From NCBI RefSeq assembly GCF_001439685.1, contig NZ_JYLH01000002.1, forward strand, positions 248,001-312,000: a stretch of DNA of 64,000 nt, read 5' to 3'. The DNA is from Pseudomonas libanensis (lineage in GTDB: Bacteria; Pseudomonadota; Gammaproteobacteria; Pseudomonadales; Pseudomonadaceae). Position 1 is the first letter of the stretch; every line of letters starts with the position of its first letter. Under the pieces are notes generated by a model. The model saw only the letters and a list, made by a program, of their open reading frames with translations, was not told the origin of the DNA and searched no databases. A program made the translations under genes and the position numbers. Positions 49,002 through 58,985 of this stretch are shown in pieces.

Positions 49002-49832
49002 ATGACACTTCAACAATCCCGCCGCCTGCAAAGCCTGCTGCTCGGTACGTTGGCCTGGGCCATCGCGATCCTGATTTTCTTCCCGATCTTCTGGATGGTG
49101 CTGACCAGTTTCAAGACTGAAATCGATGCGTTCGCCACCCCGCCGCAGTTCATCTTCACGCCGACGCTGGAGAACTACCTGCACATCAACGAACGCAGCA
49201 ACTACTTCGCCTACGCCTGGAACTCGGTGGTAATTTCCTTCAGCGCCACTGCCCTGTGCCTGCTGATCTCGGTACCGGCCGCCTACTCCATGGCGTTCTA
49301 TGAAACCCAGCGCACCAAGGGCACGCTGCTGTGGATGCTGTCGACCAAGATGCTGCCACCGGTGGGCGTGCTGATGCCGATCTACCTGCTGGCCAAGAGT
49401 TTTGGCCTGCTGGATACGCGCATTGCGCTGATCATCATCTACACCCTGATCAACCTGCCGATTGTGGTGTGGATGGTGTACACCTACTTCAAGGACATCC
49501 CCAAGGACATCCTCGAAGCCGCACGCCTGGACGGCGCCACCCTGTGGCAGGAAATGGTTCGCGTGCTGCTGCCGATTGCCAAGGGTGGCCTGGCCTCCAC
49601 AGTGTTGCTGTCGTTGATCCTGTGCTGGAACGAGGCGTTCTGGTCGCTGAACCTGACCTCGTCGAGCGCCGCGCCGCTGACCGCGCTGATCGCCTCCTAT
49701 TCCAGCCCTGAAGGCTTGTTCTGGGCCAAGTTGTCCGCCGTCTCGACCCTGGCCTGCGCGCCGATCCTGATCTTTGGCTGGATCAGCCAGAAACAGCTGG
49801 TGCGCGGTTTGTCTTTCGGCGCCGTCAAATAA
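49002..49832 (+). CDS. mtlG: Polyol ABC transporter permease MtlG
   Basis: The 276-aa MalG-type permease has six membrane segments, the conserved N-terminal loop segment TSFKTEIDAFATPPQF and the EAA motif LEAARLDGATLWQEMVRVLLP at about 169-189. With MtlF it forms the channel for polyol import. It ends 22 nt before mtlK, whose ribosome site AAAGGAGG is strong, consistent with one operon. Confidence 0.92.
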   Translation: MTLQQSRRLQSLLLGTLAWAIAILIFFPIFWMVLTSFKTEIDAFATPPQFIFTPTLENYLHINERSNYFAYAWNSVVISFSATALCLLISVPAAYSMAFYETQRTKGTLLWMLSTKMLPPVGVLMPIYLLAKSFGLLDTRIALIIIYTLINLPIVVWMVYTYFKDIPKDILEAARLDGATLWQEMVRVLLPIAKGGLASTVLLSLILCWNEAFWSLNLTSSSAAPLTALIASYSSPEGLFWAKLSAVSTLACAPILIFGWISQKQLVRGLSFGAVK

Positions 49833-49854
49833 TAATTCGAAAAGGAGGCCCATC

Positions 49855-50958
<1,104 letters not shown>

Positions 50959-50974
50959 TCCCGAGTATTTCCCG

Positions 50975-52456
50975 ATGAAACTGAATAAAGCCAACCTCAC
51001 GCAGCTGGCGCCGGAAGTGAAAACCCCGGCCTACGCGATTGCCGACACCCGCCAAGGCATTGCCCACATCGGCGTCGGCGGCTTCCACCGTGCGCACCAG
51101 GCGTATTACACCGATGCACTGATGAATACCGGCGAGGGCCTGGACTGGAGCATTTGCGGCGTCGGCCTGCGTGCCGAAGACCGCAGGGCCCGCGACGACC
51201 TGGCCGGCCAGGATTACCTGTTCACCCTGTACGAACTGGGCGATACCGACGACACCGAAGTACGGGTGATCGGCGCCATCAGCGACATGCTGCTGGCCGA
51301 AGACGGCGCCCAGGCTTTGATCGACAAACTGGCCGACCCGGCGATCCGCATCGTTTCGCTGACCATCACCGAGGGCGGCTACTGCATCGACGACAGCAAC
51401 GGCGAGTTCATGGCCCACCTGCCGCAGATCCAGCATGACCTGGCGCACCCCACGGCGCCGAAAACCGTGTTCGGTTTCATCTGCGCCGCTCTGACCCGGC
51501 GCCGCGCCGCCGGCACGCAGGCGTTCACGGTGATGTCCTGCGATAACCTGCCCCACAACGGCGCCGTTACCCGCAAGGCACTGCTGGCCTTCGCCGCCCT
51601 GCATAATGCCGAGCTGCATGACTGGATCAAGGCCAATGTCAGCTTCCCGAATGCCATGGTCGACCGCATCACGCCGATGACCAGCACCGCTCACCGCCTG
51701 CAATTGCATGACGAACACGGCATCGACGATGCCTGGCCGGTGGTGTGCGAGCCGTTTGTGCAGTGGGTGCTGGAAGACAAGTTTGTCAGCGGCCGCCCGG
51801 CCTGGGAAAAGGTCGGTGTGCAGTTCACCGATGACGTCACGCCTTACGAAGAGATGAAGATCGGCTTGCTCAACGGCAGCCACCTGGCGCTCACCTACCT
51901 GGGGTTTCTCAAGGGTTATCGGTTTGTCCACGAGACTATGAATGACCCACTGTTCGTGGCGTATATGCGTGCGTATATGGACCTGGACGTCACCCCGAAC
52001 CTGGCGCCGGTGCCAGGCATCGACCTGACCGCCTACAAGCAGACCCTGGTGGAGCGCTTTTCCAACCAGGCGATTGCCGACCAGTTGGAGCGCGTGTGTT
52101 CCGATGGCTCGTCGAAGTTTCCCAAGTTCACCGTGCCGACCATCAACCGTTTGATTGCCGGTGGCCGCGAGACGGAGCGTGCGGCACTGGTGGTCGCGGC
52201 CTGGGCCTTGTATTTGAAGGGTGTGGATGAGAATGGCGTGAGCTACACGATCCCCGACCCAAGGGCCGAGTTTTGCCAGGGGCTGGTGACGGTTGACGCA
52301 CTGATCAGCCAGCGCTTGTTGGGCGTTGATGAGATTTTTGGCACGGCTATTCCCAAGTCGGCGGCGTTTGTGGCAGCGTTTGAGCGGTGTTATGCAAGCT
52401 TGCGCGACAAAGGCGTCACCGAAACCCTGAAGCACCTCCTGAAGAAACCGGATTAA
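50975..52456 (+). CDS. mtlD: Mannitol 2-dehydrogenase (arabitol dehydrogenase)
   Basis: The 493-aa polyol-specific long-chain dehydrogenase has exactly the length of the P. fluorescens enzyme. The N-terminal cofactor motif is IGVGGFHRAHQAYYTDAL, and the catalytic Lys295, Asn300 and His303 fall in MKIGLLNGSH at the family positions. It oxidises D-mannitol to D-fructose and D-arabitol to D-xylulose with NAD+. These products match the two kinases encoded next, xylulokinase and fructokinase. Confidence 0.95.
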   Translation: MKLNKANLTQLAPEVKTPAYAIADTRQGIAHIGVGGFHRAHQAYYTDALMNTGEGLDWSICGVGLRAEDRRARDDLAGQDYLFTLYELGDTDDTEVRVIGAISDMLLAEDGAQALIDKLADPAIRIVSLTITEGGYCIDDSNGEFMAHLPQIQHDLAHPTAPKTVFGFICAALTRRRAAGTQAFTVMSCDNLPHNGAVTRKALLAFAALHNAELHDWIKANVSFPNAMVDRITPMTSTAHRLQLHDEHGIDDAWPVVCEPFVQWVLEDKFVSGRPAWEKVGVQFTDDVTPYEEMKIGLLNGSHLALTYLGFLKGYRFVHETMNDPLFVAYMRAYMDLDVTPNLAPVPGIDLTAYKQTLVERFSNQAIADQLERVCSDGSSKFPKFTVPTINRLIAGGRETERAALVVAAWALYLKGVDENGVSYTIPDPRAEFCQGLVTVDALISQRLLGVDEIFGTAIPKSAAFVAAFERCYASLRDKGVTETLKHLLKKPD

Positions 52457-52459
52457 AAC

Positions 52460-52547
52460 TGTGGGAGGGGGCTTGCCCCCGATGAGGGTGTATCAGTCAA
52501 ATATCCTTCTCTGACCCACTGCTATCGGGGGCAAGCCCCCTCCCACA
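52460..52547. repeat. REPIN between mtlD and mtlY
   Basis: A 24-nt REP at 52460-52483 (core GTGGGAGGGGGCTTGCC) and its perfect reverse complement at 52524-52547 flank 40 nt. Same REP type as at 62833 and in the tandem units at 29411. Confidence 0.92.
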
Positions 52548-52595
52548 TTTTGACCGCATTAAAACAACTCCAACAATAATGCTGAGCACTCCATC

Positions 52596-54077
52596 ATGAC
52601 CCAGCAAAACCTGTTTCTCGGCATCGACTGCGGCACCCAAGGCACCAAGGCCATCGTCCTCGACGCCTCCAGCGGCAAGGTACTGGGCCTGGGCGCCGCC
52701 GCGCACACGCTGATCAGCGGCGCCAATGGCCGCCGTGAGCAGCACACCCAGGAATGGCTGGACGCCTTTACCGAAGCCACCCACCGCGCCCTGCAACAAG
52801 CCGGCGTGGATGGCCAGGACATCCTCGGCATCGGCGTGTCCGGCCAGCAACATGGCCTGGTGCTGCTGGACGAACAAGGTGCAGTGCTGCGCCCGGCCAA
52901 GTTGTGGTGCGACACCGAAACCACCCCCGAGAATGACCGCCTGCTGCACCGCCTGGGCGGTGAAAGTGGCTCCCTGGAGCGCTTGGGCGTGGCGATTGCA
53001 CCGGGCTACACGGTGTCAAAACTGCTCTGGACCCGCGAGCAGCACCCGGACGTGTTCGCACGCATCGCCCATATCCTGCTGCCCCACGACTACCTCAACT
53101 ACTGGCTTACCGGCCGCGCCTGCGCCGAGTACGGCGATGCTTCCGGCACCGGCTATTTCGATGTGCGCAGCCGGACCTGGGATGTGGCGCTGCTCCAGCA
53201 CATCGACCCCAGCGGTCGCCTTGAAGCCGCCTTGCCACAGTTGATCGAAGCCGACCAAGCGGTGGGCACGATCCTGCCGGCCATCGCTGAACGCCTGGGC
53301 ATCAACCCCAAGGCCGTGGTGTCCAGCGGCGGTGGCGACAATATGATGGGCGCCATCGGCACCGGCAATATCGCCCCCGGCGTGATCACCATGAGCCTGG
53401 GCTCCTCGGGCACCGTCTATGCCTTTGCCGACCAGCCCAATGTCAGCCAGCAGGCCTCGGTGGCGACCTTTTGTTCATCGAGTGGCGGCTGGCTGCCGCT
53501 GATCTGCACCATGAACCTGACCAACGCCACCGGCGTGATTCGCGAGCTGTTCGAATTGGACCTGAATGCCTTTAACGCCCTGGTCGAACAAGCGCCTATC
53601 GGTGCCGATGGCGTGAGCATGCTGCCGTTCCTCAATGGCGAACGCGTGCCCGCCCTGCCCCATGCCACCGGCAGCCTGCATGGCCTGACCATGACCAACC
53701 TGACCCGCGCCAACCTGTGCCGCGCCGTGGTCGAAGGCACCACGTTCGGCCTGCGTTACGGTCTGGACCTGCTGCGCCACACCGGCCTGCAAAGCCTGCG
53801 CATCCGCCTGATCGGCGGCGGCTCGAAAAGCCCGGTGTGGCGGCAGATGGTCGCCGATATCATGCACACCGAAGTGGTCTGTACCGAACAAAGCGAGGCC
53901 GCCGCCCTGGGCGCGGCGATCCAGGCGGCCTGGTGCCAATCCGGTGAGTCCCTGACCAGCCTGTGCGACAAATGCGTGAGCATCGACCCGGCCAGCCGCG
54001 CCCTGCCGATTTCAGCCAATGTCAGTGCCTATCAACAGGCGTATGAGCGTTATCAACAGCACGTAGCATCCCTTTAA
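52596..54077 (+). CDS. mtlY: Xylulokinase
   Basis: The 493-aa FGGY-family kinase has the N-terminal phosphate motif GIDCGTQGTKAIVLDA (8-23), the sugar-binding segment GVSGQQHGLVLLD and the C-terminal ATP motif SGGGDNMMGAIGTG with IRLIGGGSKSPVWRQMVAD. It phosphorylates D-xylulose, made from D-arabitol by MtlD, feeding the pentose phosphate pathway. The gene lies 139 bp after mtlD; the gap is filled by a REPIN. It corresponds to mtlY/xylB of the P. fluorescens mtl locus. Confidence 0.93.
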   Translation: MTQQNLFLGIDCGTQGTKAIVLDASSGKVLGLGAAAHTLISGANGRREQHTQEWLDAFTEATHRALQQAGVDGQDILGIGVSGQQHGLVLLDEQGAVLRPAKLWCDTETTPENDRLLHRLGGESGSLERLGVAIAPGYTVSKLLWTREQHPDVFARIAHILLPHDYLNYWLTGRACAEYGDASGTGYFDVRSRTWDVALLQHIDPSGRLEAALPQLIEADQAVGTILPAIAERLGINPKAVVSSGGGDNMMGAIGTGNIAPGVITMSLGSSGTVYAFADQPNVSQQASVATFCSSSGGWLPLICTMNLTNATGVIRELFELDLNAFNALVEQAPIGADGVSMLPFLNGERVPALPHATGSLHGLTMTNLTRANLCRAVVEGTTFGLRYGLDLLRHTGLQSLRIRLIGGGSKSPVWRQMVADIMHTEVVCTEQSEAAALGAAIQAAWCQSGESLTSLCDKCVSIDPASRALPISANVSAYQQAYERYQQHVASL

Positions 54078-54089
54078 GAGCGAACGACT

Positions 54090-55028
54090 ATGTACCTGGT
54101 TTGTGGTGAAGCGCTGTTTGATTTTTTCAGCGAGGAAGATGCCAGTGGGCAGCCGGCCAAGCTCAATTACAAGGCCATTGCCGGTGGCTCGCCGTTCAAC
54201 GTAGCAGTAGGCCTGCGCCGCCTGGGCATCGAGTCGGGGTTCCTGGCCGGCGTGTCCACCGATTACCTCGGGCGCCGTTTGCTGCAGGTGCTCAAGGACG
54301 AAGGCGTCAGCGAACGCTTCCTGGTGGAGTTCGACGCGCCGACCACCCTGGCGATGGTCGCCGTGGGTGCCAATGGTTCACCGCAGTACAGCTTCCGTGG
54401 CGAAGGCTGCGCCGACCGCCAACTGCAAACGGCGCATTTGCCGACCTTGGGTGAAGAGGTGCGTGGGCTGCATATCGGGTCGTTTTGCCTGGTGGTGCAG
54501 CCGGTTGGCGACACCTTGCTGAACCTGGTCAAGCGCGAGAGCGGCAAGCGCCTGATCAGCCTCGACCCGAATGTGCGCCTTAACCCGCAGCCGGATATCC
54601 AGTTGTGGCGCGAGCGCGTGGCGGAACTGGTGCAGTACGCTGACCTGATCAAGGTCAGCGACGAAGACCTACACCTGCTCTACCCCGGCCAGTCACCGGA
54701 AAGTGTCGTGCAAGGCTGGCTGCAGCATCGTTGCCAATTGGTGTTTCTCACCCGTGGCGGCGACGGCGCTTCGGTGTTCAGTCGCCAGCATGGCAACTGG
54801 TCTCAGCCGGCAGTCAAGGTGCTGATGGCCGATACGGTGGGTGCCGGCGACACCTTCCAGGCAGCGCTGATTGCCTGGCTGACCGAGCAGCAGTTGGATT
54901 CGCTGGAGGGCTTGCGGCAGCTTACGCGCAAGCAAATTGACAGCATGCTCGGCTTTGCGATTCGCGCCGCTGCGTTGACCTGTACCAAGACCGGACCCGA
55001 CCTGCCGTACCGTCATCAGTTGGACTGA
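54090..55028 (+). CDS. mtlZ: Fructokinase (PfkB family)
   Basis: The 312-aa ribokinase-family protein has the N-terminal motif GGSPFNVAVGLRRLG at ~31-45 and the PfkB signature with catalytic Asp in DTVGAGDTFQAALI at ~247-260. It phosphorylates D-fructose formed from mannitol, or from sorbitol. It starts 12 nt after mtlY and ends at a strong hairpin, so it is the last gene of the mtl operon. Confidence 0.93.
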   Translation: MYLVCGEALFDFFSEEDASGQPAKLNYKAIAGGSPFNVAVGLRRLGIESGFLAGVSTDYLGRRLLQVLKDEGVSERFLVEFDAPTTLAMVAVGANGSPQYSFRGEGCADRQLQTAHLPTLGEEVRGLHIGSFCLVVQPVGDTLLNLVKRESGKRLISLDPNVRLNPQPDIQLWRERVAELVQYADLIKVSDEDLHLLYPGQSPESVVQGWLQHRCQLVFLTRGGDGASVFSRQHGNWSQPAVKVLMADTVGAGDTFQAALIAWLTEQQLDSLEGLRQLTRKQIDSMLGFAIRAAALTCTKTGPDLPYRHQLD

Positions 55029-55041
55029 CGCGCATAGCAAT

Positions 55042-55063
55042 GGGCCTGGCGAAAGCCAGGCCC
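55042..55063 (+). terminator. Hairpin terminator after mtlZ
   Basis: GGGCCTGGC and GCCAGGCCC pair perfectly around a GAAA tetraloop, 13 nt after the mtlZ stop. The following T content is weak. Confidence 0.65.
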
Positions 55064-55089
55064 TGGGTCGATTTGAATTCAAGGCTTAA

Positions 55090-55362
55090 CTAAAAATAAC
55101 CGCGCCCTCCTGCTCGACGCAGGGCGGGGGTGTGGGTCTGGGTGTGCTTGAGGTCTTCACGCAAACCGGTGATCAGGTTGCAAATGGCTCGACTGCTGTC
55201 GAGTTTGTCAGCGTTTATACCTTTGACCTCCAAGTCCACCCGGTCACGGTCACGGTCGTCATACACCTTGATCGTCAACGAAGCATCCTCGGCTTTGGTG
55301 CATTCGCACCGTTTAGGCAGAAAACTTCCTTCAATAATGCTGCGAAGTTCCAGTTCCGAAAG
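55090..55362 (-). CDS. DUF1652 family protein
   Basis: The 90-aa product starts MLSELELRSIIEGSFLPKRCEC behind GGAGAGG (the ATG 33 nt earlier lacks a ribosome site) and has the Pseudomonas DUF1652 features: LPKRCEC, TIKVYDDRDRDRVDL and LDSSRAICNLITGLREDL. Function is unknown. The C-terminal ~18 residues are a basic, low-complexity extension. It faces the mtl operon tail. Confidence 0.8.
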   Translation of the reverse strand, partial: LSELELRSIIEGSFLPKRCECTKAEDASLTIKVYDDRDRDRVDLEVKGINADKLDSSRAICNLITGLREDLKHTQTHTPALRRAGGRGYF

Positions 55363-55734
55363 CATGGCCAACCTCTCCTTTTTTGAGACTGCCAATCAGT
55401 TTGTCATGGGCTTGGCAGACGCTCGCCTGCCCCGTCTTACCAACCCTGGCAGACGCCTGTACTCACCAAGCCTACTCGGCAAATTCCGGCGTGGTTGTAA
55501 CTTTTCCTCATAAGCATGCTGACGCGTTATATGGAACGGACTGCAATGTTTAAATAATCGTCGAACCACTTCGATTAAACGTTTAACCCAGCACCTCGGG
55601 TTAAACAGCGACTTGTGCCGAAGCTCTTTTCGGCAACATGTCGCAACTATCAACCGCCTGATTTGAAGCATAGGGTTTACGCGTAGCATACGAAACGTAT
55701 ACGCTTCGTATATTTCCTCTCTACAGTGAACCTC
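55363..55734. other. 372-bp promoter region between DUF1652 and the ParD-like gene
   Basis: No gene is supported here. It is AT-richer than its surroundings and holds three palindromic elements: TTAAACGTTTAA (55575-55586), a 9-bp stem GTTTAACCC/GGGTTAAAC (55581-55606), and a near-perfect 24-bp palindrome (55688-55711) just before the ParD-like gene. Confidence 0.6.
55688..55711. promoter_or_regulatory. 24-bp near-perfect palindrome, probable operator of the ParD-like/map2 operon
   Basis: The 24-bp site differs from its own reverse complement at only two positions; arms ATACGAA and TTCGTAT flank the core CGTATACG. It ends 23 bp before the start of the ParD-like gene, a typical place for antitoxin autoregulation. 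Confidence 0.6.
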
Positions 55735-55935
55735 ATGGGCATCGTTAAGATCACCGACCAACTGCACGAACAGCTTCGCCTGGCCAGCGCCGCCATGGAC
55801 CGCTCCATCAACGCCCAGGCCGAGTTCTGGATCAAGATCGGCCTGCTCGCCGAACTCAACCCGCACCTGCCCTACAACGAACTGATCAACAAGCTGCTGC
55901 TGGACAAGCCCGACCTGATCCGGGGGCGCAGCTGA
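55735..55935 (+). CDS. ParD-like small DNA-binding/antitoxin-family protein
   Basis: The 66-aa protein (MGIVKITDQLHEQLRLAS) has a ribbon-helix-helix start and the ParD-like family features SAAMDRSINAQAEFWIKIG and NKLLLDKPDLIRG. Proteins of this family resemble type II antitoxins yet are often found before a methionine aminopeptidase gene. Its TGA overlaps the next ATG (TGATG), so the two are coupled. A palindrome upstream suggests autoregulation. An in-frame ATG at 55726 is the alternative start. Whether it is a real antitoxin is unknown. Confidence 0.8.
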   Translation: MGIVKITDQLHEQLRLASAAMDRSINAQAEFWIKIGLLAELNPHLPYNELINKLLLDKPDLIRGRS

Positions 55936-56690
55936 TGATCAAGACCGCCGCGCAACTGGCCGTGATGCGTGAGTCCGGGCGCCTGCTGGCCCAGGTGTTC
56001 GACATGCTCGATGGCTTCGTGGCCGCCGGCCGCTCCACTTTGGAGCTGGACAGCGCCGTCGAAGCCTTCATCCGCAACGATCTCAAGGCCCGCCCGGCGA
56101 GCCTGGGCCAGTACGACTACCCCTTTTCCATCAATACCTCAATCAACGAAGTGGTGTGCCACGGCATGCCCAGCGCCAAGCAGTTCCTCAAGGACGGCGA
56201 CATTATCAACATCGACATCACCCTGGAAAAAGGCGGCTTCATTGCCGACTCCAGCAAGATGTACATGATCGGTAACGTGGCGCCCAAGGCCAGGCGCCTG
56301 GTAGGCATGACCTTCGAGGCAATGTGGGCCGGTATCCGCCAGGTCAAGCCTGGCGCTCGCCTGGGTGATATCGGTCATGCGATCCAGAGCCACGCCCAGG
56401 CCAACGGCTATAGCGTGGTGCGTGAATACTGCGGCCATGGCATCGGCCGGCAGATGCATGAAGAACCGCAAATCCTGCACTTTGGCCGCCCCGGTACCGG
56501 CCTGGAACTTCGCGAAGGCATGGTGTTTACCATTGAACCGATGCTTAACCAGGGCAGTGCCAAGGTGCGCAGCCTGAAGGACGGCTGGACGGTGGTGACC
56601 AAGGACAACAGCCTATCGGCGCAGTGGGAGCATACGGTGGCGGTAACGTCAGATGGGTTTGAGGTGCTGACCCTGCAAACGCCGGTTTGA
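55935..56690 (+). CDS. map: Type I methionine aminopeptidase (second, ParD-linked type)
   Basis: The 251-aa enzyme has the pita-bread fold motifs: metal ligands Asp in NIDITLEKGG and FIADSSKMY, His in YCGHGIGRQMHEEPQI, Glu in TIEPML and Glu in QWEHTVAV. All five ligands are intact, so it should remove N-terminal Met from proteins. It starts inside the stop of the ParD-like gene. The housekeeping map of pseudomonads lies near rpsB, so this is likely a second, accessory copy. Confidence 0.92.
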   Translation: MIKTAAQLAVMRESGRLLAQVFDMLDGFVAAGRSTLELDSAVEAFIRNDLKARPASLGQYDYPFSINTSINEVVCHGMPSAKQFLKDGDIINIDITLEKGGFIADSSKMYMIGNVAPKARRLVGMTFEAMWAGIRQVKPGARLGDIGHAIQSHAQANGYSVVREYCGHGIGRQMHEEPQILHFGRPGTGLELREGMVFTIEPMLNQGSAKVRSLKDGWTVVTKDNSLSAQWEHTVAVTSDGFEVLTLQTPV

Positions 56691-56740
56691 TCGCACAGGG
56701 CTCAAGCTCTGCGCCAGAGAGACGCGCAGCGTCACGGGAT

Positions 56741-56769
56741 GCATTCCCACGCAGAGCGTGGGAACGATC
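56741..56769. repeat. Copy of the dispersed GATCGTTCCC palindromic repeat
   Basis: This 29-nt arm is identical to the right arm at 18154-18182 of the glgE-treS repeat. Here the left arm is degraded. It lies in the gap between the convergent map and RLAN-RimK genes. Confidence 0.85.
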
Positions 56770-56782
56770 AAGCTTGCCTTTT

Positions 56783-58369
56783 TCACCACACCTGGCCCTG
56801 GCGTTTAAGCTCCAGGCGGCGCACGAACTCCTCCAGTACCAGGCCATACAGGTCGTCCTGCAGGTAGGCGTCTTCGATGCCCGCATCCAAATTGGGATTG
56901 TCGTTGACCTCGATTACCACCACTTTGTCGCCGGACTGCTTGAGGTCAACGCCATAGAGGCCGTCGCCGATCAGGTTGGCGGTCTTCACGGCCAGTTCCA
57001 CCACAGCCTTGGGCGCTTCGTGGACCGCCAGGGTGCGGCACTCACCGTTGACGGCCTGGCCGATGGCCTTGTGGTTGTAGATCTGCCAATGGCCCTTGGA
57101 CATAAAGTACTGGCAGGCAAAGATCGGTTTACGGTTGAGCACGCCGATGCGCCAGTCGTATTCGGTGTAGAAGAACTCCTGGGCCAGCAACAGCACCGAA
57201 TGCTCGAACAGCTCGGCGGTGGCCTTGAGCAACGCCGCCTGGCTTTCGACCTTGATCACCCCGCGGGAGAAACAGCCATCGGGGATCTTCAATACCAGCG
57301 GGAAGCCCAGGCGCTCGCCGACGCGTTCAAAGTCCTGCGGTCGTTCCTTGTAGAGAATCTCGGTGGCTGGCATGCCCAGTTGGTGACTGTTCAACAGATC
57401 CGTGAGGTAGACCTTGTTGGTGCAGCGCAGAATTGATGCGGGGTCATCCATGACCACCAAGCCTTCGCTTTCAGCCTTCTTGGCGAAGCGGTAGGTATGA
57501 TTGTCGACGCTGGTGGTCTCACGGATCAGCAAGGCGTCGTATTCGGCCAGGCGTGAGTAATCCTTGCGTTCGATCAACTCCACATCGATGCCCAGGCCCT
57601 TGCCGACCCGTATGAAGTTTTCCAGGGCGCGGGGGTTGGACGGAGGCAGTTGCTCCTGGGGATCGTGAAGAATTGCCAGGTCATAACGGGCCAATCGACG
57701 CGAGCGTGGCTGACGCCAGACTTTGCGGCTGAAGTTGTCGAGGGCGTGGGCGAATTGATCTTCCTGATCGTCGCGTAACTTGTGCAATACACCGGACTTC
57801 ACTCCTTCGATATGCCAGCCATTATGTTGACGAAACTCAACTAGCAAGATCGGACAGGGAAAGGTTTCAAATAACTGGCGCGCCAATTCCTGCAAAGGTT
57901 CTATAGTCGTTCGACCAAAATACAGGGTCAGGGTAAAGCCTTCGGTATTGCTGTAGAGATGATGACTCAAGGCTTTTTCGAGGGTTTTATCCAGGTTATC
58001 CAGGGCCAGGCCATACAGGGCCTTCCTGGTCAGTTCGCTGATGGTGCGCACCGATGGAATAACCTTGTGTCCACGCGCCTCGGCCAACAAGGAACAGTAG
58101 TAGCCGTGCCCCAGGTACTTGTAGCTGCGGCACAGGTTGATCACCTGCACACGCTTGCCCGTCTCATTTTGCCGGGTCTGCTCCAAGTATTGTTGGGCAG
58201 TGACGATGTCTTCGCTGGGGAAGTAAGAGGCCCAATCTTCCTTGCGTTCGACAATAATTACGACTTGGCTTGAACTTTGGGGTGGCGCGGAAAAATAACC
58301 GTTGGCGGTTATTGTCGCCGCGACGGTTTGCTCGGATACTTGACGCCAATGACTGTGTACCGCCGACAT
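56783..58369 (-). CDS. RLAN-domain RimK-like ATP-grasp ligase
   Basis: The 528-aa protein joins an N-terminal RLAN (RimK-like ATP-grasp N-terminal) domain (~35-200; VINLCRSYKYLGHGYYCSLLAE) to an ATP-grasp domain (~300-520; LVLKIPDGCFSRGVIKVES, FFYTEYDWRIGVLN, VIEVNDNPNLDAG). Such ligases add amino acids, often glutamate, to a peptide or protein carboxylate. The substrate is unknown. It is divergent from a GNAT gene; the same pair occurs in other pseudomonads, which suggests shared chemistry on one substrate. Confidence 0.85.
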   Translation of the reverse strand: MSAVHSHWRQVSEQTVAATITANGYFSAPPQSSSQVVIIVERKEDWASYFPSEDIVTAQQYLEQTRQNETGKRVQVINLCRSYKYLGHGYYCSLLAEARGHKVIPSVRTISELTRKALYGLALDNLDKTLEKALSHHLYSNTEGFTLTLYFGRTTIEPLQELARQLFETFPCPILLVEFRQHNGWHIEGVKSGVLHKLRDDQEDQFAHALDNFSRKVWRQPRSRRLARYDLAILHDPQEQLPPSNPRALENFIRVGKGLGIDVELIERKDYSRLAEYDALLIRETTSVDNHTYRFAKKAESEGLVVMDDPASILRCTNKVYLTDLLNSHQLGMPATEILYKERPQDFERVGERLGFPLVLKIPDGCFSRGVIKVESQAALLKATAELFEHSVLLLAQEFFYTEYDWRIGVLNRKPIFACQYFMSKGHWQIYNHKAIGQAVNGECRTLAVHEAPKAVVELAVKTANLIGDGLYGVDLKQSGDKVVVIEVNDNPNLDAGIEDAYLQDDLYGLVLEEFVRRLELKRQGQVW

Positions 58370-58463
58370 AATAGTTGATCCGCTTTAGAGAACTCGACCT
58401 TTTCTATTAAGCACGATCTTTTAGGGAAGTCCCGTTTCGTTACGCAACTTTTACGGTGGTCTC

Positions 58464-58985
58464 ATGGCGTTTTTCTTTCGCGTTGCAACCCTCGACGATG
58501 TGCCTGCATTAGTGGCGCTGGAACAGCAGTGTTTTCGCAGTGATCGGCTGTCACCGCGCAGTCTGCGCTGGATGATCAGCCGGGCCAATGGCCAGTTGTG
58601 GCTTGTGCAACAGCACGGGCAATTGCTCGGCTATGGCCTGGTGCTGTTTCGTCGCGGCACCCGTCTGGCGCGCTTGTATTCCATCGCTATTGCCGAGCAC
58701 GCTCGAGGCATGGGCCTGGGCCACCTGTTGCTGGAGCACATCGAAGCCTGCGCCCTGGCCAACAATTGCGCGTACCTGCGGCTGCAAGTACGCACCGATA
58801 ACCCCGGCGCACTCGCCCTGTATGAGCGTAACGGCTATCAGCGCTTTGCCTGGGTCGATGACTACTACGAAGACCACACCGCTGCCCTGTGCCTGGAAAA
58901 ACCGCTCGCGCCTGCATCGGCCGTGGCTTCCAGCTCGCGCACCAGCGGCAATACACGTTTGCCGAAGTACTCCACCTCTTCCTGA
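58464..58985 (+). CDS. GNAT acetyltransferase with a rearranged C-terminus
   Basis: The 173-aa protein has a complete RimI-like GNAT core: ARLYSIAIAEHARGMGLGHL (acetyl-CoA loop ~79-83) and NPGALALYERNGYQRF, ending naturally near CLEKPL (~150). The last ~23 residues (SAVASSSRTSGNTRLPKY...) are low-complexity and are encoded by DNA that reads, on the other strand, as the C-terminus of an LLM-class monooxygenase. So the original stop has been lost or displaced. It is divergent from the RLAN-RimK gene. Confidence 0.82.
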   Translation: MAFFFRVATLDDVPALVALEQQCFRSDRLSPRSLRWMISRANGQLWLVQQHGQLLGYGLVLFRRGTRLARLYSIAIAEHARGMGLGHLLLEHIEACALANNCAYLRLQVRTDNPGALALYERNGYQRFAWVDDYYEDHTAALCLEKPLAPASAVASSSRTSGNTRLPKYSTSS

